From: Hymenobacter sp. YIM 151858-1
Lineage (GTDB): Bacteria > Bacteroidota > Bacteroidia > Cytophagales > Hymenobacteraceae
Length of the DNA stretch: 64,000 nucleotides
NCBI RefSeq assembly: GCF_025979705.1
Contig: NZ_CP110136.1
Coordinates: 3,658,001 to 3,722,000 of the forward strand
Reading direction: 5' to 3'
In this document: positions 54,260-61,457 of the stretch, piece after piece
Layout: each line of letters starts with the position of its first letter
Position numbering within the stretch: the stretch's first letter is position 1
Translations under genes and position numbers: made by a program
Notes under the pieces: model-generated
Told to the model about the DNA's origin: nothing
The model's input: only the letters and a program-made list of their open reading frames with translations
The model's database searches: none

Positions 54260-55846
54260 ATGGCGGGAGGTAAAGAAACACCGCGGCAAAAGATGATTGG
54301 CATGATGTACTTGGTACTGACTGCCCTTCTTGCGCTGCAAGTAAACTCCGCAATTCTGCTCAAGTTCAAGTTCCTCGACGACAGCCTTTCGAACATCAAC
54401 GAAAAAGTGTCGAAGTCAAATGACTTTGCTGTGAAAGGCATCCAGGCACAAGTTGAGAAGAACCGCAACCAGGCCAAAGACTTAGTTGTCCTGAAGCAAA
54501 GCCAGGAAATTCGGGAGCGTACCAAGCAGGCGATTACGTACCTGCGTGAGGTGCGCGATAAGCTGATCACGGCTACCGAAAACACCAAGGGCAAGTCGGA
54601 GTACAAGAACATGAGTGCCGAAGACAAGGTGGCCATCACCATGCTCGGCGGTGCCCGCAACGGCGAGGCATACAAAATGAAAGACGAGCTGAACAAGTAC
54701 TCGTCGTATATTAAGCAGTTCGTGCCCGGCGTTTCGCCGCTGGCAATGGACGCTAAAGAGGACCCGGGTGTTGTCGATCCTGAGCAGAAGAACAAAAACT
54801 TCGCTGAGCTCAACTTTGAGAATACTCCCTTGGTAGCAGCCTTGGCTGTTCTTTCCCAGAAAGAAGCCGAAGTGCTGAAGTACGAATCGGATGCTCTGAG
54901 CGAATTGGCTAAGCGCGTAGGTGCTGAGACGATTGTTTTCGACAAAATTGGTGCTTTTGCTAGCGCTGAGTCGAATACCGTAGCAGCTGGTACCAAATAC
55001 AAAGCCGAGCTGTTCCTGACGGCCTCTGCTTCGGGTATGCGCCCTTCGATGACCTTGAACGGTTCGCCGCTGCAGGTTGGTCCTGATGGTAAAGGCAAAA
55101 TCGAGTTTACGGCTACTCCTGGCGCGTTCGACGCTTCGGGCAACGCCAAGAAAAACTGGACGGGTACCATCCGCATCCGCAATAACGGCCGCGACACCAC
55201 GTTTAAGGTGACGGTACCTTACACCGTTACCAAACCTGTAATGCAGATTCAGTCGGCATCGGTGCAGGCGCTGTACTTCAAGTGCGGCAACAAGCTGAGC
55301 GTGCAAGTGCCGGCCCTAGGTCCGCAGTACAAGCCTGGCTTCTCTGCTTCGGGCGCTCAGGTTATCCAGGGCGATAAAGTAGGTGATGTTACGCTGGTGC
55401 CGAACTCGGCCGAGGTAACCCTGAACGTGAGCAGCGGTGGCAACGCCATCGGTTCGCAAACATTCAAGGTTCGCCCGATTCCTAAGCCCGACATCAAATG
55501 CGTAGTAGGCGGCCGCGAGGCTAACGAAAAGCAGGGTACTCCGATTACGGCTGTGCGTAACATGAGCCTGCGTGCTATTCCGGATCAAGGCTTTGCCTCG
55601 TTCCTGCCCGAAGACGCCCGCTACCGCGTAACGCGCTACTCGGTAACACTGGTACGTGGCAAGCGCCCGGCTATGCCTACCATCCAAGTTAACGGCCCGG
55701 ATGTTGACCTCAGCAGCGTAGTAAACTCGGCTCGCGAAGGCGACCGTTTGTACATCGAAGTGCAAGAAGTACGTCGTATGAACTTCCGCGGCGAGCAGGA
55801 GGAAGTACCGATGCGCGGCAAAGCCTTCAACATCCCGCTGATCTAG
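54260..55846 (+). CDS. gldM: T9SS motor subunit GldM
   Basis: Encodes 528 residues. The N terminus TPRQKMIGMMYLVLTALLAL has the single transmembrane helix preceded by the conserved Arg. The periplasmic part is a string of beta domains (about 200-520) that reaches the GldK/GldN ring. 66 bp after gldL and 46 bp before gldN, in one operon. Confidence 0.97.
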   Translation: MAGGKETPRQKMIGMMYLVLTALLALQVNSAILLKFKFLDDSLSNINEKVSKSNDFAVKGIQAQVEKNRNQAKDLVVLKQSQEIRERTKQAITYLREVRDKLITATENTKGKSEYKNMSAEDKVAITMLGGARNGEAYKMKDELNKYSSYIKQFVPGVSPLAMDAKEDPGVVDPEQKNKNFAELNFENTPLVAALAVLSQKEAEVLKYESDALSELAKRVGAETIVFDKIGAFASAESNTVAAGTKYKAELFLTASASGMRPSMTLNGSPLQVGPDGKGKIEFTATPGAFDASGNAKKNWTGTIRIRNNGRDTTFKVTVPYTVTKPVMQIQSASVQALYFKCGNKLSVQVPALGPQYKPGFSASGAQVIQGDKVGDVTLVPNSAEVTLNVSSGGNAIGSQTFKVRPIPKPDIKCVVGGREANEKQGTPITAVRNMSLRAIPDQGFASFLPEDARYRVTRYSVTLVRGKRPAMPTIQVNGPDVDLSSVVNSAREGDRLYIEVQEVRRMNFRGEQEEVPMRGKAFNIPLI

Positions 55847-55892
55847 TAATCACTGGTTGAACCAACTGCCTGGCTTTTTGCCTTTCCCTCAC

Positions 55893-56876
55893 ATGAATAA
55901 GTTCTTATCCTTCGCCGCACTGGCGGCCAGCCTGTCGCTGTCGGTTTCGGCGTCGGCGCAAGAGCAAGCCACTACGGCCAGCAGCAACGGCTCGTACCGG
56001 CCTATTCCTAACTCGGACATCATGTTCCGCAAAACCGTGTGGCGTGCTATCGACCTGCGGGAAAAGCAGAACAAGCCCATGTTCTCCGAGGGCAAAGAAA
56101 TCAGCCGCGTGATTCTGGAAGCAGTAAAGCGTGGTGAGCTACAGGCTTACCGTAACGATTCGCTGACTTCGACCTTCACGCCCACTGAGGTTACCACCAA
56201 CTTTTCTTATGCCGAAGCTACCAACGAGCTGAGCGCCGAAGAAAAAGCAGCTGGCTTCACGCAGGAAGACACTGGCTTTGGTAGTAGCGATGATGCTTGG
56301 GGGGCGCCTACTAAAAAGTCGTCGGCTGCTACCAAAACGCAACCGAAGCGCGACAAGAATGGCAAGATCATGAAGGACAAAAACGGTAAGACCATCATGG
56401 AGAAGGTCCCCGTTGCGTCTGCAGCTCCTGCTAAGCCTGCTGGCCCGCCTAGCTACGAATACCGCTACAAGGACATCTATCAGATGGAATTGAAGGAGGA
56501 CATGATCTTCGACAAGAAGCGGTCGAGAATGTACCACGACATTAAGTCCATTACGCTGCTGGTGCCGGCTACGCTGAGTTCCAACACGTCGGGCATTGAA
56601 CGGCCGATTGGTACCTTCAAGTACGCAGATCTGGTTCGCGTATTCCGCGCCAACCCCGACAAGGCCATTTGGTTCAACCCGCAGAACGACGCGCAGCACA
56701 AGAACCTGGCTGACGCTTTCGAGCTCTGGCTGTTCAACTCCTACATCGTAAAGGTTTCGAACCCGAGCGACTCGCGCCTCGACGAAATCTACGGCGGTCA
56801 GCAACAGGGCATCCTGGCGGCTTCGCAAGCCGCTGCCGACCTGATCGAGTACGAGTACAGCCTGTGGAGCTTCTAA
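55893..56876 (+). CDS. gldN: T9SS ring protein GldN
   Basis: Encodes 327 residues from the ATG at 55893; an in-frame TTG at 55857 lacks a signal peptide. A signal peptide ends near SASAQ. Conserved GldN/PorN sequence includes PNSDIMFRKTVWRAIDLREKQN and, near the C terminus, YEYSLWSF. An unusual lysine-rich insertion near residues 155-172 repeats the unit KDKNGK (KRDKNGKIMKDKNGKTIMEK). Partner of GldK in the periplasmic ring; last gene of gldKLMN. Confidence 0.95.
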   Translation: MNKFLSFAALAASLSLSVSASAQEQATTASSNGSYRPIPNSDIMFRKTVWRAIDLREKQNKPMFSEGKEISRVILEAVKRGELQAYRNDSLTSTFTPTEVTTNFSYAEATNELSAEEKAAGFTQEDTGFGSSDDAWGAPTKKSSAATKTQPKRDKNGKIMKDKNGKTIMEKVPVASAAPAKPAGPPSYEYRYKDIYQMELKEDMIFDKKRSRMYHDIKSITLLVPATLSSNTSGIERPIGTFKYADLVRVFRANPDKAIWFNPQNDAQHKNLADAFELWLFNSYIVKVSNPSDSRLDEIYGGQQQGILAASQAAADLIEYEYSLWSF

Positions 56877-56880
56877 GCTC

Positions 56881-56943
56881 ACCTAGGCGACAAACAAAAA
56901 AGCCCCTGCTTGCTGCAGGGGCTTTTTTGTTTGTCGCCTAGGT
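56881..56943. terminator. Strong bidirectional terminator, gldN / uvrC
   Basis: A perfect 29-bp stem (56881-56909 and 56915-56943) with loop TTGCT. It contains A6 and T6 runs beside a GC-rich core and CCTAGG at both outer ends, so it terminates gldN on the plus strand and uvrC on the minus strand. Confidence 0.95.
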
Positions 56944-56986
56944 AGTCGGATGGCTGAAGTTGGCAAGGAGATATGAAGGGCCGTAG

Positions 56987-58810
56987 TTACTCGGCCGACG
57001 GCGCGGGCTGATCCTGCTGAGCGAAGTAGTCGAGCAAGACTTTGGTTTTGGCTTTGCCGATTTCACTGATCAACTCGGCTTCGCTAAGCTCCTTGATCTT
57101 TTTGACCGATTTAAACTTGTTCAGGAGCTTATCGGCCGTTACCGGACCTAGACCCTTCACGTCGGTTAGTTCGGTCTTGAGCGTGGCTGCATCGCGCCTA
57201 GAACGGTGGAACGTGATGCCGAATCGGTGCGCCTCGTCGCGCATGCGCTGAATGAGGCGCAGCGTCTCGCTTTTCTTGTCGATGTAGAGTGGCAACGGGT
57301 CATTCGGGACATAGATTTCCTCCAGGCGCTTGGCGATGCCGATAATCGGAATCTGTCCCCACAGCCCTAGGTCCTTCAAGGCTTTAACGCCCATGCCAAG
57401 CTGGCCTTTTCCGCCATCTACTACGATGAGCTGCGGCAGGCTGGCCCCTTCATCAAGCAAACGACGGTAGCGCCGCGTCACGATTTCGTACATCGAGTCG
57501 AAGTCGTTGGGGCCCACCACGGTTTTGATGTGAAAGTGGCGGTAATCCTTTTTGCTGGGCTTGGCGTTGCGGAAGCACACCATGGCCGCCACCGGGTTGT
57601 CGCCCTGAAAGTTGGAGTTATCGAAACATTCGATGTGGCGGGGGAGGTCCTTCAGGCGCAGGTCTTTCTTGGCCTGTTCCATGATGCGCACCTCGTTCAC
57701 GTCTTTCGACTTCTCGTTCATCGACTCTTTCTCCTTGCGGAGGTAGAGCACGTTCTTGATCGATAGGTTCAGCAGCTTGCGCTTGTCGCCGATTTCGGGC
57801 ACGGCCACTTTAACGCCGGGTAGGGGCAGGGTGGGCAGCTCCACGTTCACCAGAATTTCCTTCGATTCGCTTTCAAACTCCTGCCGCAACTGCATCACCA
57901 TCGGGGCCAGGATTTCGGCGTCGGTTTCGTCGAGCTTCTTCTGCACCTCCAGGCTTTGGGTTTGGATGATGGAGCCGTTCATCACCTTCAGGTAGTTGAT
58001 AAAAGCCGACTTCTCGTTGGAGGCAATGCTGAACACGTCGATGTTCGACAACGACGGGTTCACGACCATCGACTTCGTCTGGAAGTCCTCGAGCTTATCG
58101 AGCTTCAGCTTGTACTGGTGCGCCAACTCGTATTGCTGATCGGTGGCGGCTTCCATCATGCGCTCCTTGAAGTAGCCTTTGGCCACCGACAGGTTGCCCG
58201 ACAGAATGTTCCGGATTTGCTGAATGTGTTGGTTGTAGGAGCCCTCGTCGATGAGGTCCTGGCAGGGCCCTTTGCAGTTGCCTAGGTGGTACTCCAGGCA
58301 CACCTTGTATTTACCGGCGGCCACGTTCTCGGGCGAGAGGTTGTAGGTGCACGTGCGCAGCGGATATAAGGCCCTGATAAGCTCCAGAATAAGGTTCATG
58401 CCCGTTACGCTGGCGTAGGGGCCGTAGTAGCGCGAACCGTCGTTGATTTTGTTGCGAGTGGGCAGCACCCGCGGGAACCGCTCGTTGGTGATGCACAGGT
58501 ACGGGTACGTTTTGCCGTCCTTCAGCAGGATATTGTACTTGGGCTGGTGCTGCTTGATGAGGTTATTTTCGAGCAGAAAGGCATCCGACTCCGAGTCGAC
58601 AATGGTGAATTCGATGCGCTCAATGTTCTTGACCAGCTGCTGGGTTTTCTTGTTGTGATCCTGCTTGGTGAAATAGCTGCTCACCCGTTTGCGCAGGTCC
58701 ACGGCCTTGCCAACGTAGATGATGCGCCCTTCGGCATCGAAATATTTGTAAACACCCGGCCGGTGCGGCAGGTGTCGGATTTGCTCTTGCAAGTGGGCTT
58801 GGGCAGCCAT
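56987..58810 (-). CDS. uvrC: UvrABC system protein C
   Basis: Encodes 607 residues. The N-terminal GIY-YIG nuclease has RPGVYKYFDAEGRIIYVGKA; a Cys cluster near C155-C170 region (RTCTYNL, KVCLEYHLGNCKGPC) follows; a UVR motif precedes the C-terminal RNase-H-like nuclease, ECFDNSNFQGDNPVAAMVCF (catalytic Asp); the C terminus is a helix-hairpin-helix (LTDVKGLGPVTADKLL). It makes both incisions in nucleotide excision repair. Monocistronic on the minus strand. Confidence 0.97.
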   Translation of the reverse strand: MAAQAHLQEQIRHLPHRPGVYKYFDAEGRIIYVGKAVDLRKRVSSYFTKQDHNKKTQQLVKNIERIEFTIVDSESDAFLLENNLIKQHQPKYNILLKDGKTYPYLCITNERFPRVLPTRNKINDGSRYYGPYASVTGMNLILELIRALYPLRTCTYNLSPENVAAGKYKVCLEYHLGNCKGPCQDLIDEGSYNQHIQQIRNILSGNLSVAKGYFKERMMEAATDQQYELAHQYKLKLDKLEDFQTKSMVVNPSLSNIDVFSIASNEKSAFINYLKVMNGSIIQTQSLEVQKKLDETDAEILAPMVMQLRQEFESESKEILVNVELPTLPLPGVKVAVPEIGDKRKLLNLSIKNVLYLRKEKESMNEKSKDVNEVRIMEQAKKDLRLKDLPRHIECFDNSNFQGDNPVAAMVCFRNAKPSKKDYRHFHIKTVVGPNDFDSMYEIVTRRYRRLLDEGASLPQLIVVDGGKGQLGMGVKALKDLGLWGQIPIIGIAKRLEEIYVPNDPLPLYIDKKSETLRLIQRMRDEAHRFGITFHRSRRDAATLKTELTDVKGLGPVTADKLLNKFKSVKKIKELSEAELISEIGKAKTKVLLDYFAQQDQPAPSAE

Positions 58811-58946
58811 ACGAAAGGAGTAGCGGAGGTAAGCAGGGTTTTAAACTACCAAAACAACAAGGAGGTTGACAGAATTCACCTAGGTGGAATTGCAAGTGTC
58901 CGGCGACGGGAGCCAAATAATCAGCTCCTAGGTGGTTGGCAGCAAC

Positions 58947-58983
58947 AAAAGAGCCTTGCCTGCAAGGCAGGCAAGGCTCTTTT
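58947..58983 (-). terminator. Terminator after class A PBP gene
   Basis: A 17-bp near-perfect stem (58947-58963 with 58967-58983) with an A-rich end that reads as T-run on the minus strand, 20 bp after the stop of the PBP gene at 59003. Confidence 0.9.
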
Positions 58984-59002
58984 AATAACCTGAGTAAGCA
59001 GA

Positions 59003-61342
59003 TTAAATATCTTGGTCTTCGAGGTCCTGAATATCCACCTGGTTCAGCTTCTGCTCGTACGGAATGGTGTCGCGTTGGGCGCCATAGTAGCGCGAGCAGT
59101 CGATTTCGATGTCGAGCGGCTTTTGCGGTTTCGGGAACTCACCGGTGCTGATGCCGATGTCCTTGTTGTTCTTGTATACCTGCCGCATGAACAGGCCGTA
59201 GATGGGCAGCGCCAGGCGTGAGCCCTGGCCGTAAGCGCCGGTGCGGAAGTGGATCGAGCGGTCTTCGCCGCCTACCCACGTGCCGCATACCAGGTCGGGC
59301 GTGAGGCCCATAAACCAGGCATCGGAGTAGTTGGAGGTGGTGCCGGTTTTGCCCGCCATCTGGTACGGGAACTTGAAACCGTTGCGCAGGATGATGGAGG
59401 TGCCGCCTTGCTCTTCCACGGCGCCGCGCATCATGTACGTCATCAGATACGCGGTTTCTTCGTTCAGGGCCTCCTTAGTTTGGGCCACAAACTCGCGCAG
59501 CACGTTGCCGTTTTTGTCCTCGATGCGGGTAACCATCATCGGGGCCGTCCAGACGCCTTTGTTCACGAAGGTGCTGTACGCGCCGGAAAGCTCGTAAATA
59601 CTCACGTCGGACGAGCCAAAGCCCACGGCCGGCACCGCCTCGATGGGCGACGTGATACCTAGGCGCTTGGCGTACGCCACAATGGTTTCGGGGCCCAGTT
59701 TCTGTACCAACCAGGCGGTAATGGAGTTCATCGAGCGGGCCAGCGCCTGCCGCAGCGTAAAGGTGCGGCCCGAGAAACCGCCCTCGAAATTTTTGGGCGT
59801 GTAAGCTGCGCGGCCAGCCACGGCCGGGAAGGTGGTGGCCACATCGGGGCGCTGGTAGCAGGGCGAGTAGCCTTGGTCGATGGCGGCCACGTACACGAAC
59901 GGCTTGAAGGTAGAGCCCGGCTGGCGCTTGCCCTGCTTTACGTGGTCGTATTTGATGTACTTGAAGTTGATGCCGCCCACCCAGGCCTTGATGTGGCCGT
60001 TGAGCGGGTTCATGGCCATAAAGCCGGCGTGCAGCAGGCGCTTGTAATAGGCCAAGGAGTCCATCGGCGACATGGTTACCTCTTTCTCGCCGCCGTTCCA
60101 CGTGAACACCTTCATCCGGTACTTCTTGTTCAGGTGGTACTTGATGGAGTCCTTGTTGCCATCGAAGCGCTGGTAGAGCGATTTGTACCGCTCGGTGCGC
60201 TGAATGGAGGTGCTCAGGAAGTTCGGGATGAGCTTGCCGTTCTCGTCGCGCCACGGCTGCTGGCCTTTCCAGTGCGCATCAAACCAGCGTTGCTGCAGCT
60301 TCATGTGGTCGGCTACGGCGGTTTCGGCGTAGCGCTGCATGCGCGAGTCGATGGTGGTGTAAATCTTCAGGCCATCGGCGTACAGGTCGTAGCCGGTTTC
60401 TTTGGCCCACGAGCGCAGCATCTTGCTTACCTCCACCCGGAAGTACGGCGCAATGCCCTCGTTCTGGTTTTCAACTTTGTAGTCGAGCTTAATGGGCTTG
60501 GCTACCGCAGCGGCGTATGTGCCCTCGTCGAGGTACTCGTACTTGCGCATTTGGCTCAGTACCCAGTCGCGGCGCTTTTTGCTGCGCTCCGGGTTGCGCA
60601 CCGGGTTAAACACCGTCGGGCCGTTTACCAGGCCCACCAGCAGCGCCGATTGCTCCAGCGTTAGGTCCTTGGGCTTCTTGTTGAAGAAGGTTTTGGCCGC
60701 CGTGAAAATGCCATAGGCGTTGGAGCCGTACTCAGCCTGGTTGAGGTACATGCGCAGAATCTCGCGCTTGGTGTAGTTGCGTTCGAGGCGCACCGCCAAA
60801 ATCCATTCCTTGGTTTTGGTGATGAGCATGCGCAAGCCCGGCACGTCGTTCAGCTTGCCGTCGTTCAGGTCTTCGCGCGTGCGGAACAGCATTTTGGCCA
60901 GCTGCTGGCTAAGCGTAGAGCCGCCGCCGCTTTTGCCGCCCAGCACCAACCCCGAGGCCACGCGCATCATGGCTTTGGCATCGATGCCCGAGTGCTCCTC
61001 GAAACGCGCGTCTTCGGTAGCAACCAAAGCATCAACCGTGTGCTGGCTCAGGTCCTCGTATTCCACGGGCGTGCGGTTTTCGCGGAAATACTTTCCCATC
61101 AGCACGCCATCGGCCGAGTACACCTCCGAGGCCAGCTCGCTCTTGGGGTTTTCGAGCGTGCGCAGGTTGGGCATGCTTCCGAACAGGTTCAGGAAGTTGA
61201 TGCTGACGGCCAGCACAAACAAGATGGCGGCCAGCACGCCGGCGCCAAACAACAGCCAGAGCGTGCGGGTAATGGCGCCAAACCGCTCGGGGCGGTTGGG
61301 CTTGGGGCGATGAGCAGGTTTAGGCCGTGTAACGGTAGGCAT
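59003..61342 (-). CDS. Class A penicillin-binding protein 1A
   Basis: Encodes 779 residues. A cytoplasmic Pro/Arg-rich tail precedes one transmembrane helix (about 27-53). The glycosyltransferase domain has VATEDARFEEHSGID and GGSTLSQQLAKMLF. The transpeptidase has the active-site SxxK (GSTFKPFVYVAAID), SxN (RSMNSITAW) and KTG (AGKTGTTSNYSDAW). Polymerises and cross-links peptidoglycan in the periplasm. Confidence 0.96.
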   Translation of the reverse strand: MPTVTRPKPAHRPKPNRPERFGAITRTLWLLFGAGVLAAILFVLAVSINFLNLFGSMPNLRTLENPKSELASEVYSADGVLMGKYFRENRTPVEYEDLSQHTVDALVATEDARFEEHSGIDAKAMMRVASGLVLGGKSGGGSTLSQQLAKMLFRTREDLNDGKLNDVPGLRMLITKTKEWILAVRLERNYTKREILRMYLNQAEYGSNAYGIFTAAKTFFNKKPKDLTLEQSALLVGLVNGPTVFNPVRNPERSKKRRDWVLSQMRKYEYLDEGTYAAAVAKPIKLDYKVENQNEGIAPYFRVEVSKMLRSWAKETGYDLYADGLKIYTTIDSRMQRYAETAVADHMKLQQRWFDAHWKGQQPWRDENGKLIPNFLSTSIQRTERYKSLYQRFDGNKDSIKYHLNKKYRMKVFTWNGGEKEVTMSPMDSLAYYKRLLHAGFMAMNPLNGHIKAWVGGINFKYIKYDHVKQGKRQPGSTFKPFVYVAAIDQGYSPCYQRPDVATTFPAVAGRAAYTPKNFEGGFSGRTFTLRQALARSMNSITAWLVQKLGPETIVAYAKRLGITSPIEAVPAVGFGSSDVSIYELSGAYSTFVNKGVWTAPMMVTRIEDKNGNVLREFVAQTKEALNEETAYLMTYMMRGAVEEQGGTSIILRNGFKFPYQMAGKTGTTSNYSDAWFMGLTPDLVCGTWVGGEDRSIHFRTGAYGQGSRLALPIYGLFMRQVYKNNKDIGISTGEFPKPQKPLDIEIDCSRYYGAQRDTIPYEQKLNQVDIQDLEDQDI

Positions 61343-61349
61343 TGAGTTG

Positions 61350-61457
61350 AATTGAAAATTAAAAACTGAGAATTATAAATTGATGTTCAGGTAATTACAC
61401 GCGCCGAGTGCACCCTAAACGGTCAATTTTTAATTTTTCATTCTCAATTTTTAATTG
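61350..61457. repeat. AT-rich imperfect inverted repeat
   Basis: AATTGAAAATTAAAAACTGAGAAT-type sequence at about 61350-61383 and its near-complement at 61422-61457. The right arm includes the last four codons of the sprE-like gene. It stands out as AT-rich in this GC-rich window. Confidence 0.7.
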
